DNA from: Marinobacter nanhaiticus D15-8W
GTDB lineage: Bacteria; Pseudomonadota; Gammaproteobacteria; Pseudomonadales; Oleiphilaceae
Assembly: GCF_036511935.1 (NCBI RefSeq)
Contig: NZ_AP028878.1
Location: 124,001-188,000, forward strand
Direction of reading: 5' to 3'
Length of the DNA stretch: 64,000 nucleotides
In this document: in pieces, positions 18,558-26,878 of the stretch
Layout of the letters: every line of letters starts with the position of its first letter
Numbering within the stretch: the stretch's first letter is position 1
Notes under the pieces: model-generated
Database searches by the model: none
The model's input: only the letters and a program-made list of their open reading frames with translations
What the model was told of the DNA's origin: nothing
Position numbers and translations under genes: made by a program

Positions 18558-18574
18558 CATCACGTTTTGTGATG
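18558..18574. promoter_or_regulatory. Candidate LysR site A (CATCAC-N5-GTGATG)
   Basis: A perfect 6-bp inverted repeat with a 5-bp spacer. On the minus strand it reads ATACATCACAAAACGTGATG, matching site B at 19639-19655 (ATACATCACAGTTCGTGATG) at 17 of 20 positions. The two sites flank the LysR gene on either side. Confidence 0.65.
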
Positions 18575-18593
18575 TATCGACGCCAAGGGCGTA

Positions 18594-19562
18594 TTAACCC
18601 ACCTGCTCCAGTTCTGCGGCATGGGAATGCCCCGTCAGTACGTCCGGCGACTGGACGCAGCAGGCCCAGTGCGCCTTGGCCACCCGCTCTACCAACTGCC
18701 GCATCCATACCAGTCCGGGGTCGCGATCGTGGCGGGTATGCCAGATCAGGTAGAGGCTTGTCGGGTCCACCTCCACGGGAATGTCCGTCAACCAGAGACC
18801 TTCGCCGAAGCCTGGATCGTTGGTGGCGATTTCCGGCACCGAAGCGATCAGGTTGGATTTGCGCAGTAGCTCCGGCACCGCCGGGAAGTGATTGACTGTC
18901 ACCGAGACGCGTCGCTTCAGTCCCTTTTGGCTCAGGGCAATATCGACGAAGCCGGTGGCGTCACCGGACAGCGACACCATCAGGTGTTTGGCGGCGATGA
19001 AATCCTCCAACGTCACCGGTCTCCCGGCAAGGGGATGGTCGCTGCGCATGGCCAACAGGTAGGCACTATCGAATAGCCAGATGCTGCGCAAACTGTTGTC
19101 GTGCTCGGTGAGCATGCCGATAGCGAGGTCCACATGAGCCTCTCGCAACTGCCCGAAGGCGGTCTCGGTGGTATAGGGCACCGCATGCAGGTCGACGCCC
19201 GGGGCCACGCGTTCCAGTTCGCAGACCAGGGGCTGCCAGATCAGTGCCAGCATGGCGTCAGTAATAGCGATGCGGAAACGGCGATGCGAGGTGGAGGGAT
19301 CGAAATTGCTGGCCTGGACAGCATTGGACAATTCGAACATGGGGCTGCGCACCTGGTCCCACAGGCTCATGGCGAAGGACGTCGGTTCGATCTTGCGACC
19401 TTTCTTGATGAACAGCGGGTCTTTCCAGACATGGCGCATCCGGGCCACCGTATTGGACACCGCCGGTTGGGTCATCGCCAGTCGGTCGGCGGCCCGGGTG
19501 ATGGAGCCTTCGGTCATGATGGCATCGAAGACGTAAAGCAGCGTGAGTTCATGGTTTTTCAT
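18594..19562 (-). CDS. LysR family transcriptional regulator
   Basis: This 322-residue regulator has an N-terminal winged helix-turn-helix (residues about 5-62; GSITRAADRLAMTQPAVSNTVARM) and a LysR substrate-binding domain. It resembles the NodD/LeuO-like branch more than the CysB or GcvA branches. The ATG at 19562 (MKNHELTLLYVF) is the family-typical start; the frame stays open 21 codons further up. Matching CATCAC-N5-GTGATG palindromes lie 77-93 bp before its start and 20 bp past its end, before the divergent thioredoxin gene and the small exported protein. It probably controls itself and those neighbours. Effector unknown. Confidence 0.9.
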   Translation of the reverse strand: MKNHELTLLYVFDAIMTEGSITRAADRLAMTQPAVSNTVARMRHVWKDPLFIKKGRKIEPTSFAMSLWDQVRSPMFELSNAVQASNFDPSTSHRRFRIAITDAMLALIWQPLVCELERVAPGVDLHAVPYTTETAFGQLREAHVDLAIGMLTEHDNSLRSIWLFDSAYLLAMRSDHPLAGRPVTLEDFIAAKHLMVSLSGDATGFVDIALSQKGLKRRVSVTVNHFPAVPELLRKSNLIASVPEIATNDPGFGEGLWLTDIPVEVDPTSLYLIWHTRHDRDPGLVWMRQLVERVAKAHWACCVQSPDVLTGHSHAAELEQVG

Positions 19563-19638
19563 TGGGGGCAACCTCACGGGCAGGCGGGGGTCGTTCACTC
19601 TATGCCCATCGCTAGTCATGAACAAGTCTCAAGCGATA

Positions 19639-19655
19639 CATCACAGTTCGTGATG
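19639..19655. promoter_or_regulatory. Candidate LysR site B (CATCAC-N5-GTGATG)
   Basis: CATCACAGTTCGTGATG is a perfect 6-bp inverted repeat with a 5-bp spacer in the intergenic region between the LysR gene (minus) and the thioredoxin gene (plus). It is the partner of site A at 18558-18574. Likely autoregulatory site. Confidence 0.65.
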
Positions 19656-19770
19656 ACAACTATACCGATGTTCAATTAGTCCCGTGATGCAGGTCCAGGC
19701 AATCTGGCTCCAACGTCTAACCACGCAACCGAGTCCAGCCACCCAACCGATTTACGGAGCCGATACGACC

Positions 19771-20097
19771 ATGAGCGAGACCATACGACATATCACCGAT
19801 AGTGAGTTCAGCGACGTTGTCATCAAGTCCGACAAGCCTGTGCTGGTGGACTTCTGGGCCGAGTGGTGTGGGCCCTGCCAGTCGATTGCGCCGATTCTGG
19901 AAGAGCTGGCGGACGAGATGGCCGAGACCGTTTCCGTAGTGAAGGTCAATGTCGATGAGAACCGTGAAATCACCGGCGCCATGGGTATCCGCAGCATTCC
20001 CACTCTGATCGTGTTCAAGGATGGCAAGGCGGTGGCCCAGCAAGCGGGTGCCGCGGGCTTGTCCCAGTTGAAAGAATTCGTGAATGGCGCGCTCTAG
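19771..20097 (+). CDS. trxA: Thioredoxin
   Basis: This 108-residue thioredoxin has the classical length and active site WCGPC (W32, C33, C36) in VLVDFWAEWCGPCQSIAP, and the cis-Pro region IRSIPTLIVF. It reduces protein disulphides with electrons from thioredoxin reductase. The frame extends upstream, but the ATG at 19771 gives the standard N-terminus. It is divergent from the LysR gene and shares the region holding the CATCAC palindrome. It is unclear whether this is the main thioredoxin or a regulated paralogue; a TrxC-type protein is also in the window. Confidence 0.9.
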   Translation: MSETIRHITDSEFSDVVIKSDKPVLVDFWAEWCGPCQSIAPILEELADEMAETVSVVKVNVDENREITGAMGIRSIPTLIVFKDGKAVAQQAGAAGLSQLKEFVNGAL

Positions 20098-20161
20098 AAC
20101 GGGTTCCTGACCCGGTAACAGTCTTCCTTCCTTGGGTAGCCGATCTGCTTACCCCTGCCTT

Positions 20162-20190
20162 GGAGCAGCGCCCGCTGCTCCTTTTTTATT
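20162..20190 (+). terminator. Rho-independent terminator of the thioredoxin gene
   Basis: GGAGCAGCG pairs perfectly with CGCTGCTCC across a 2-nt loop and is followed by TTTTTTATT. It is 65 bp after the stop. Confidence 0.85.
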
Positions 20191-20219
20191 CTCGCCTACG
20201 TCCATCGCTCTGCCGGCGC

Positions 20220-21116
20220 TTAATCCGCTTCGATCATCGGCTCCGTCACGCTGACCGGCGTGATATGGAGCGTCTTGAATGTCCGCGCGCCGGGTCCCAC
20301 ACGATTATCGGACTCCATCAGGACCAGTTGATCCCGAGTCAACGGCGGATTGGGCAGTATGGATAGTACCCGGGCGCCGGCATGCCATAAGGGAAAAGGC
20401 ACCGACAGTAAAGGGCGATGACGGTGCATCTGGCCCATCACCACTTCGACCAGTTCGCGGTAGCTGAGCACATGCGGGCCGCCCAGTTCATAGATATTGC
20501 CTGGAGCGTCGGGTTCTTCCAGGACCTGGGCGGCTGCCCTGGCCACATCGTTGACGTGGACCGGCTGCAGCCGGGTCTGGCCTTTGCCGAACAGGGGTAT
20601 GACCGGTAGCCGGGACAGGGCCTTTAGGGTGACGACCAGCCCCTGGCCGCCCCCGAACAGCGCGCTGGGGCGAAGGACAATGGCCTCGGGAAAGATCTCG
20701 CGAACCTGGTTCTCCCCTCGGCCACGGGCGCTAATGTAGGCCGAACGCGATTGCGGGTCGGCGTTGAGTCCGGATATATGGACCAGTTTGGAGATGCCCG
20801 CTTCCTTACAGCATCGGGCAAGGCGTACCGCGCCATCCACGTGTACTGCCTCGAAGGTCAGCTCCGGCGGGTGCTCTACGTAGAGGCTCACGGCATTGAT
20901 CACCGCATCAGCCCCCTCGATGGCCCTGGCCACGGAGGCGTCATCGAGAATATTTGCTTCGCAGCCTTCGAGCTGGAACTCCGGATCCCCGGGCAGGCGG
21001 GTCTCCGGCGACCGCGCGGCGATGCGCACACGATAGCCGGCCTCCTGCAACTGACGCACGATATGGGTACCCAAGTACCCGGTTCCGCCAAATACGACCA
21101 CCAATGACCTGTCCAT
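20220..21116 (-). CDS. Atypical SDR, complex I NDUFA9-like NAD(P)-binding protein
   Basis: This 298-residue protein begins with a Rossmann dinucleotide site, GGTGYLGTHIVRQL (about 10-23), of the extended/atypical SDR type. The usual YxxxK is replaced by YISARGRGE, as in the NDUFA9/NmrA-like group, where catalysis is often lost. LQPVHVNDVARAA is the substrate-loop motif of that group. Bacterial members are linked to quinone or respiratory maintenance, but this is not shown here. No operon partner; it is convergent with thioredoxin. Confidence 0.8.
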   Translation of the reverse strand: MDRSLVVVFGGTGYLGTHIVRQLQEAGYRVRIAARSPETRLPGDPEFQLEGCEANILDDASVARAIEGADAVINAVSLYVEHPPELTFEAVHVDGAVRLARCCKEAGISKLVHISGLNADPQSRSAYISARGRGENQVREIFPEAIVLRPSALFGGGQGLVVTLKALSRLPVIPLFGKGQTRLQPVHVNDVARAAAQVLEEPDAPGNIYELGGPHVLSYRELVEVVMGQMHRHRPLLSVPFPLWHAGARVLSILPNPPLTRDQLVLMESDNRVGPGARTFKTLHITPVSVTEPMIEAD

Positions 21117-21325
21117 GGCCCTAGCGTAGTGACATCCGCTTGGTTCTATCCACCCCGGGGGGATTACAGAAAAAACATATTTCGGTAAACGACGGAAGTC
21201 TGGTGAGCCCTGATCGTTCGTTATATGTTGGATATTTGCCGATTGTTTCCAGCAAGGGAAAATCCCTGGAGAACCGGCGTTAGAGTGCCCGTAAAAAGTT
21301 TAAAGGTACGCTGAGGGAGAGCTGC

Positions 21326-21754
21326 ATGAATCCAAGCCTGATCCTCTGGCCGGTGCTGGCCCAGATCCTCCTGACGATTGCCATGTACGTCCTGCTTGGC
21401 GTGCGCAAGAACGAGGCGCTGAAGCTCGGGCAGGTGAACCGTCGGGAAACCGCCCTGGACAACAGAGCCTGGCCGGCGAACGTGGTGAAGGTCTCCAACA
21501 ATATCGCCAACCAGTTCGAACTGCCGGTGCTGTTCTACGTGCTGTGCCTGCTGCTTTTCAGCGTCCAGAAAGTCGGTTGGCTGGCGCTGGTCCTGGCCTG
21601 GGTCTTCGTGGTCAGTCGCTATCTGCATGCCGCCGTCCATACCGGCAAGAACGTCGTGCCACTGCGCACGCAGCTGTTCGTAGTCGGGCTGGTCTGCCTG
21701 CTCTTGCTGACGTTCCTGGCCGCCTGGCACCTGGTTGCGGCGGCGTTGGTGTAG
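21326..21754 (+). CDS. MAPEG family membrane protein
   Basis: This 142-residue integral membrane protein has four predicted helices. The pattern LGVRKNEALKLGQVNRRETALDNRAWPANVVKVSNNIANQFELPVLFY (residues 22-69, only key parts cited) is the MAPEG signature region, with SNN and the E-x-P-V-L-F-Y-V motif. Eukaryotic relatives are glutathione-dependent eicosanoid enzymes; bacterial ones are mostly uncharacterised. GAGGGAG precedes the ATG. Monocistronic. Confidence 0.82.
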   Translation: MNPSLILWPVLAQILLTIAMYVLLGVRKNEALKLGQVNRRETALDNRAWPANVVKVSNNIANQFELPVLFYVLCLLLFSVQKVGWLALVLAWVFVVSRYLHAAVHTGKNVVPLRTQLFVVGLVCLLLLTFLAAWHLVAAALV

Positions 21755-21855
21755 CGTCTCACCTGATCGGGTGTAAGCTATAGGACAGACCGGGCCGCCT
21801 TGCCGTGGTCAGGGAGCCCGGGACAATATCAACCGGTTCATGGAAGGAACCTACC

Positions 21856-22371
21856 ATGCTCAGGAACGCACTCATTGCGCTTATCGTCCTTCACGGTTGG
21901 ATGAATCCCCTGGCTGTCGTGAACGCCTCTCCACCGCTACCGGACAATGCCATGCTGGAGGAACTGAAGGCGGCCAAGGCCTACATCCTCGATATTCGCT
22001 ACGGCGATACCCAGACGCCGTTCTCCTCGTCCAGTTCGTCGGCGGCCACACAGGGCGCCTTTGCGGGCGTCGCACCCAGCCAGACGTTTCTCGATCGTGC
22101 CGATATGATCCGCATTGGGCTGGATATGGACGAATCCGGTACTTTCGACAAGGCAGAGATTGGCGTGGGCTATGCCCTGACCCCGGAAAAGGATGCGCCG
22201 CCGGTGCTCCGTTTTGCTTTCCTGAATGCGGACCCCGACAACTTTACCTCGATCCAGACCCGCGTCACGATCGATCCCAACGAGTGGACTACCCTCAGCA
22301 GTACCGAATTCAGTACGCTGTCCGGTGAAAAACGCTACTCGTACATCGTCGTCCGCCTGGTCGAGCAATAA
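21856..22371 (+). CDS. Exported protein of unknown function
   Basis: The 171-residue precursor has a signal peptide ending near residue 24 (VVNA). The mature part has a Ser-rich stretch (residues about 53-60) and the acidic, EF-hand-like segment LDMDESGTFDKAEIG, then strand-rich sequence. AAGGA lies 7 nt before the chosen ATG. No family was recognised; the acidic loop might bind calcium, which is a guess. It is followed within 20 bp by the GFA-type gene, so the two may be co-transcribed. Confidence 0.7.
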   Translation: MLRNALIALIVLHGWMNPLAVVNASPPLPDNAMLEELKAAKAYILDIRYGDTQTPFSSSSSSAATQGAFAGVAPSQTFLDRADMIRIGLDMDESGTFDKAEIGVGYALTPEKDAPPVLRFAFLNADPDNFTSIQTRVTIDPNEWTTLSSTEFSTLSGEKRYSYIVVRLVEQ

Positions 22372-22391
22372 ACGGATTCAGGAGAAGCGCC

Positions 22392-22799
22392 ATGCCCTAT
22401 CACGGTAGTTGCCTCTGCGGTGGCGTCAGCTTTCAGGTCGAAGGCCCGCTCGAGCCCATCCAGATCTGCCATTGCAGCCAATGCCGCAAGGCTCAGGGCA
22501 CGCCCTTTGCCGCCAACATCCCGGTAGCGATTTCCGCCTTTAGTATGCTCTCCGGCGAAGCGTTGTTGCGGACGTTCGAGTCCTCGCCGGGCAAGGAGCG
22601 GGTCTTCTGCAGCCAGTGCGGCTCGCCGATCCTCAGTCGGCGCCGGGACAAGCCCGAGGTTGTCCGCCTCCGTGCCGGCCTGCTCGACGGCTCGCTCGGT
22701 ATCAAACCGGATGCCCACGCCTATGTCGGCTCCGGGGCGGACTGGTGGAAGATTAGCGACGAACTGCCGGTCTACGAAGGCGCACGACCGACCCGTTGA
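22392..22799 (+). CDS. GFA/CENP-V family zinc protein
   Basis: This 135-residue protein has the zinc-binding cysteines of the GFA family (glutathione-dependent formaldehyde-activating enzyme-like): Cys7 and Cys9 in GSCLCGGV, Cys26, 28 and 31 in CHCSQCRK, and Cys73 and 76 in FCSQCGSP. Length and spacing are standard. Despite the name most family members have unproven activity. GGAG precedes the ATG by about 7 nt. Confidence 0.87.
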   Translation: MPYHGSCLCGGVSFQVEGPLEPIQICHCSQCRKAQGTPFAANIPVAISAFSMLSGEALLRTFESSPGKERVFCSQCGSPILSRRRDKPEVVRLRAGLLDGSLGIKPDAHAYVGSGADWWKISDELPVYEGARPTR

Positions 22800-22944
22800 C
22801 CGGGAAAGTTCGAAGTGTGTCGCCTCATTCTCCCTACCCCTTGGCGGCGTTTGGGGACTAGACTGCGGGTAGGCGCTCTCAAATGATCCATATCCATCGT
22901 CCACAGCAAGGTCTTTCGGCAGACCAACGGAAGGAGGATCAGTC

Positions 22945-23328
22945 ATGCTGAACGTAAAGCTTGATCGCGACGAGGGCATTGCTGTCCTTGAGCCCGAAGG
23001 CGCGCTTACCGAAGAAGACTTCGCCTATGCCGTGGGCGTGATCGATCCCCATATCCAGGAGATCGGTCCGCTTGAGGGCATCATGATCCATGTCGGTTCG
23101 TTCCCCGGCTGGGCGTCGTTCGCCTCGCTTATCCACCACCTGAAATTCGTCCGCGAACATCACCGCAAGGTTCGCCGGGTGGCGTTGGTGACGGATTCCC
23201 CAATCGTCAATGCGGCCGAGACCATTGGCAGTCACCTGGTCGAGGCCGAGGTGCGCACCTTCCCGTTCGACCAGAAGGAACGGGCCAGGCAGTGGATTCT
23301 CGGCCACGAGACGGCCGAAGCGGGCTGA
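22945..23328 (+). CDS. SpoIIAA-like STAS protein
   Basis: This 127-residue cytoplasmic protein is of the SpoIIAA-like/STAS_2 type: the N-terminal beta-strand pair DEGIAVLEPEGALTEEDF, the helix-strand GIMIHVGSFPGW near 46-57, and VRRVALVTDSP. The family is linked to anti-sigma antagonism or lipid binding, but without a clear phosphorylatable Ser the role is unknown. A strong AGGAGG lies 8 nt before the ATG. The next gene starts close by, so the two may form a unit. Confidence 0.78.
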   Translation: MLNVKLDRDEGIAVLEPEGALTEEDFAYAVGVIDPHIQEIGPLEGIMIHVGSFPGWASFASLIHHLKFVREHHRKVRRVALVTDSPIVNAAETIGSHLVEAEVRTFPFDQKERARQWILGHETAEAG

Positions 23329-23389
23329 GGCGGTGACTGTGGGAACAACTGGGGAACATGTGCCTGAGCACGAGTCGCAGGCGCACGCC

Positions 23390-24070
23390 ATGCGGACGCT
23401 GGCAGCGAATATATGGGTCCTTGAAGGGGAAACGGTTCCTTTTCATGGCTTTCCGTACACCACCCGCATGACCTGTGTGCGGCTCGCCGATGGTTCGCTC
23501 TGGATCTACAGTCCTGTCCGCCTGACGCCACATGTGCATTCGCAGATCAGCCTGCTGGGCCCGGTACGCTACCTGGTGGCGCCCAATCACCTGCATCACC
23601 TGTTTATCGGCGACTGGCAGCAGGCGTTTCCCGAAGCTCAGCTCTACGGCACCACCCAGGTCATTGCCAAGCGTAAGGACCTGACTTTCGATGCGGTGCT
23701 GGACGGCCAGCGTCACTGGCCCTGGTCGAAGGAGATGGATCAGGTCGTGTTTTCCGGCTCACGCCTGATGGAGGAGGCAGTCTTCTTCCACCGGCCCTCG
23801 GAAACCCTAATCGTCGCCGACCTGATCGAAAATTTCCCCCAGGGTCATTTCAACTGGTGGCAGCGCCCCATCGCCCGGCTGGCCGGCATCCTGGCCCCTC
23901 ACGGCAAAACACCGCTGGACTGGCGCCTGAGCTTTAACCGACGGCTCGCCCAGGACAGCCTGACCCACATCAAGGCCTGGGCGCCCAAATGGATCGTTAT
24001 GGCTCACGGCGAGATCGTCGAGGAAAAGGACAACAACTTCCTCAACGACTCCTTCGACTGGCTGGAGTAG
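23390..24070 (+). CDS. DUF4336 protein (metallo-hydrolase-like fold)
   Basis: The product is 226 residues long and resembles DUF4336, a branch of the metallo-beta-lactamase fold that has lost most metal ligands. Recognisable parts are LAANIWVLEGETVPFHGFPY, the histidine-rich turn VAPNHLHHLFIGDW, and a late WIVMAHGEIVEE. The canonical HxHxDH is absent (NHLHH instead), so catalysis is doubtful. An in-frame GTG at 23333, just after the STAS stop, with GAGG near it, could be the true start and would add 19 residues. Confidence 0.72.
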   Translation: MRTLAANIWVLEGETVPFHGFPYTTRMTCVRLADGSLWIYSPVRLTPHVHSQISLLGPVRYLVAPNHLHHLFIGDWQQAFPEAQLYGTTQVIAKRKDLTFDAVLDGQRHWPWSKEMDQVVFSGSRLMEEAVFFHRPSETLIVADLIENFPQGHFNWWQRPIARLAGILAPHGKTPLDWRLSFNRRLAQDSLTHIKAWAPKWIVMAHGEIVEEKDNNFLNDSFDWLE

Positions 24071-24298
24071 AGCTCATTTTCAGGTTGTACAAATATTAAC
24101 CGGCCCCAAAAATTCGCAATTTGTTGTCAGTTTTGGGACGTTAGCTGATTTTCCTGGAAACTTCGTGAAAGAGCGTGGCGGTGGCTCGCTTGACGGGCCA
24201 CCCCGGGGCCTACCTGACCGGGGCCTCCAACCTGCCGGCCAGCTTGCGAACTCCCAATCCGCCGCAGTGGGAAGAAGTCGGGCTGGCGCGCTAAGCGA

Positions 24299-25150
24299 CT
24301 ACGGTTCCTGAGGTCTGCGGGAATGCTCATCGACCCGACCGGTGATAAGACGCTCCGCAACCGTCTCGAAGTAGATGTTCCGCGCCCTGACCCGCTGCTC
24401 GTTCGTACAGCCCAGTTCCGCGGGATCCTTCTCTTCAAGCCTGATGTCCGCCCAGAGCGCGGGGCTATCACGGAAGGAATCGGCCAGCACCCAGAACGGC
24501 TTGTTCCAGTCCCGGGCCGCCAGGGCCTGCAGGTAGGTTCCGCTCTTATTGATGAAGTAACCATCGGACAGCCAGCAGTCGCAACCGCTGATATTGATGT
24601 CCGTCTCCGCCATGAACAGTCCTATTTGCGCATCGGTGATCAGCGTGGTGGGTACTCGCAGTGCCGCCAGGTCCCGAGCGACCTGCAGGCCTTCGTTACC
24701 CGGGCCGCTGAGGGTGACGATGACCTGGAAGGTGATTTCCCGATCGACCAGTTCCTGGAATAGTCGCATAACGGTGGAACTGCGGCTGTGGGTCATGATG
24801 GTGGCGCCGGGCTCGATCAGCGATACGGCGTTCTGGGCGGTATTGGCCCCGGCCTCGTTGAGGGCCCGGTGCAGGGCGCGCAAGTGTTCGATGGCTTGCC
24901 GCTGCAGCGCTTCCGCCGACTCATTGCGGTCCAGCGCCTGCTGCCAGCGCTCCACTGCATTCCGCAACGGCACCATGCTGGGCCGGGCTGCCTTCAGGGT
25001 CTCCGCCAGATCCGTGAGCGTGTCGAAGGTCTGGTATTCCGTAGATTCCAGATAGCGGGCGCCGTCGTCCAGCGCCTGCAGAGCCAGCTGCGAGGCACCG
25101 GACGTCTGGTCCTCCCGCAGGCGAGTAATGAAGTCGGGTTCCCGTTCCAT
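24299..25150 (-). CDS. eIF-2B alpha/beta/delta-like protein
   Basis: This 283-residue protein has a helical N-terminal half (about 1-110) and a Rossmann-like C-terminal half with IMTHSRSSTVMRLF, VARDLAALRVPTTLITDAQIG and ADINISGCDCWLSDGYFINKSGT. These are the nucleotide/sugar-phosphate-binding signatures of the eIF2B/methylthioribose-1-phosphate isomerase/R15P isomerase superfamily. The bacterial substrate is unknown. GGGAGAG precedes the ATG. Stands alone. Confidence 0.8.
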   Translation of the reverse strand: MEREPDFITRLREDQTSGASQLALQALDDGARYLESTEYQTFDTLTDLAETLKAARPSMVPLRNAVERWQQALDRNESAEALQRQAIEHLRALHRALNEAGANTAQNAVSLIEPGATIMTHSRSSTVMRLFQELVDREITFQVIVTLSGPGNEGLQVARDLAALRVPTTLITDAQIGLFMAETDINISGCDCWLSDGYFINKSGTYLQALAARDWNKPFWVLADSFRDSPALWADIRLEEKDPAELGCTNEQRVRARNIYFETVAERLITGRVDEHSRRPQEP

Positions 25151-25309
25151 GGAAGCTCTCCCGTTGCGAACCTGGCGTCAGCATAAGTTATTGGCGTCCG
25201 GGAGCCCAAGGGTCGAATGTGTACCCGTGTTTGAAGGAACCGTCATTTGATCCACAACCGGTATCCCTCTCATACTGTCATTGAACCTGTTGCCGCCGAA
25301 AGGTGCCGG

Positions 25310-25681
25310 ATGAGCCGCTCCAATTCGCCACTGACGGTCTTCTACGACGGGGCCTGCCCCCGCTGCCGTGCGGATCGGCGTCGTTACGAGCGACTGGCGG
25401 GTACTTCCGGTCACGGGGTGCAGTGGCTTGACATCACTGGGCGCGAGCAGGAACTCCGTCGCGCGGGTGTTGATCCGGAGCAGGCCCTGCGAGAGCTCCA
25501 CGTCAGGGACGCGCAGGGTTATATTCACCGGGAGCTGGATGCCTACAGTTTGCTGATGTCCCGGGTACCGCTACTGCGTCCCCTGGCCTGGCTGATCCGG
25601 TTGCCGGGACTGCGGCCGCTCCTGTCGCGGCTGTATCGCACCCTGGTCCTCCGGCGGCTGCACTGTAGCGGGCGGCTGTAG
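25310..25681 (+). CDS. DCC family (DUF393) thiol-disulphide protein
   Basis: This 123-residue protein has the DCC signature YDGACPRCRADRRRYER near residues 11-27, whose two Cys form a thioredoxin-like CxxC, and ends with the hydrophobic RPLLSRLYRTLV segment. The ATG at 25310 follows GAAAGG and gives a normal-length protein; the frame is open further up. Physiological partners of the family are unknown. Confidence 0.82.
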   Translation: MSRSNSPLTVFYDGACPRCRADRRRYERLAGTSGHGVQWLDITGREQELRRAGVDPEQALRELHVRDAQGYIHRELDAYSLLMSRVPLLRPLAWLIRLPGLRPLLSRLYRTLVLRRLHCSGRL

Positions 25682-25737
25682 GCATGCCGATGCGATGCCT
25701 CGCTTCACTCAATCAATGCGCGAAAGGAGTGAACGCC

Positions 25738-26133
25738 ATGAAATCCCAACCCCTGATCGCCGTATCCGATGTCCAGGCTGCAAGCGCCTGGTACCAGCAA
25801 CTATTAGGCTGCAAGAGCGGGCATAGCAGCGAGGAACATGACCAGCTCACCGATGCCGACGGCAACCTGGTACTGCAGATTAACCACTGGGATGCCCACG
25901 ACCACGATTATCTCGGTGACCAGGACCGCAAGCCCTACGGTAACGGCGTACTGCTGTGGTTCGAGATCGACGATTTCGACGAGGCGACGAAACGGCTCGA
26001 GGGCATGACCGTGCCTGTCCTGGATGGCCCGCTGGTGAACGAGGAAGCCGGGCATCGCGAAGTCTGGCTGCGCGATCCTGATGGCTACGTGGTGGTTTTG
26101 GCCAGTCCTCAGGGAGATCTCAAGGCGGCCTAG
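25738..26133 (+). CDS. VOC (glyoxalase/bleomycin-resistance fold) family protein
   Basis: This 131-residue protein has paired beta-alpha-beta-beta-beta modules: IAVSDVQAASAWYQQLLGCK at the start and HREVWLRDPDGYVVVLASP at the end are the classical VOC halves. His, Glu and Asp residues at metal-ligand positions (LQINHWD, LWFEID, REVWLRDPDG) suggest a metal site. AAGGAG lies 8 nt before the ATG. Substrate unknown; dioxygenase, lyase and resistance roles are all possible. Confidence 0.83.
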   Translation: MKSQPLIAVSDVQAASAWYQQLLGCKSGHSSEEHDQLTDADGNLVLQINHWDAHDHDYLGDQDRKPYGNGVLLWFEIDDFDEATKRLEGMTVPVLDGPLVNEEAGHREVWLRDPDGYVVVLASPQGDLKAA

Positions 26134-26214
26134 AGAATTGGCAGTAGCGGTTGCCATGGCTGTTGGCCTTTGCCGATAATGCCCCGATCATCAACGTATC
26201 GAGGCAGTCCGATC

Positions 26215-26754
26215 ATGGCTAAATCCCTGCAGGACCAGTTGCTTCAGGCGGGTCTGGCGGATGATAAGAAAGTGCGTCAGGTCCGCCAGGAGAAGCGTAA
26301 GGCCCGGAAGCAGAACAAACCGGTAGATGCCGACGCCGAGGCGCGCCGCAAGCAGGCGGAACAGGCTAAGGCCGAGAAGGTAGCGCGTGACCGCGAAATC
26401 AACCGCCAGCGTCAGGAACAGCAGGCAAGGCAGGCCAAGCAGGCCCAGGTCCGCCAGTTGGTCGAGCATCATGCGGTGAGTCGCAGCAAGGGTGAAACGG
26501 CCTACCAGTTTGTCGTCGGCAAGAAGGTCCACAAGATCTATGTGGGTGCCGAGCAGGCCGACCAGCTGGCCCGTGGCCGGCTGGCGATTGTCGCCCTGGG
26601 CGAGGATTTCCACATCATCCCGGCGGAGGCTGCGGGGAAGATCCGCGAGCGCGACAGCGAGATTCCCATCATCCAGCACGATCCGAAAGCCGACCAGCCC
26701 GACGAGGACGACCCCTACAAGGATTACCAGATCCCCGACGACCTGATGTGGTGA
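26215..26754 (+). CDS. DUF2058 family protein (YaiL-like)
   Basis: This 179-residue protein has a highly charged coiled coil over residues 15-80 (Lys, Arg, Gln and Glu), then a small globular domain (AYQFVVGKKVHKIYVGAEQADQL, first part cited) and an acidic tail PDEDDPYKDYQIPDDLMW. This matches DUF2058, named in databases as a nucleoprotein/polynucleotide-associated enzyme. Function not established. Followed by a good terminator. Confidence 0.85.
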   Translation: MAKSLQDQLLQAGLADDKKVRQVRQEKRKARKQNKPVDADAEARRKQAEQAKAEKVARDREINRQRQEQQARQAKQAQVRQLVEHHAVSRSKGETAYQFVVGKKVHKIYVGAEQADQLARGRLAIVALGEDFHIIPAEAAGKIRERDSEIPIIQHDPKADQPDEDDPYKDYQIPDDLMW

Positions 26755-26796
26755 GCATCGACGTTCCAATTTCTGCAACGCCGTGTCCCGTTCCTG

Positions 26797-26823
26797 AAAG
26801 CCCCGATGTCCGGGGCTTTTCTG
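26797..26823 (+). terminator. Rho-independent terminator after the DUF2058 gene
   Basis: AAAGCCCCG pairs with CGGGGCTTT across a 5-nt loop and is followed by T residues. It is 43 bp after the stop. Confidence 0.85.
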
Positions 26824-26831
26824 TATCTTAT

Positions 26832-26846
26832 CGAGAATTATTTTCA
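26832..26846. promoter_or_regulatory. Candidate Fur box
   Basis: CGAGAAT-T-ATTTTCA matches the 7-1-7 Fur consensus TGATAAT-N-ATTATCA at 11 of 14 fixed positions and is almost self-complementary. It lies 33-47 bp before an iron-siderophore binding-protein gene. Confidence 0.6.
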
Positions 26847-26878
26847 TCTACTCGAAAAACACAAAACGGGAGTGCAGT

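Noticed and set aside
24181..24294. A 37-codon open frame (GTG start) whose GAYLTGASNLP segment faintly recalls an SDR C-terminus
   Set aside because: It is too short and the resemblance too weak; it has no upstream coding part to call a pseudogene.
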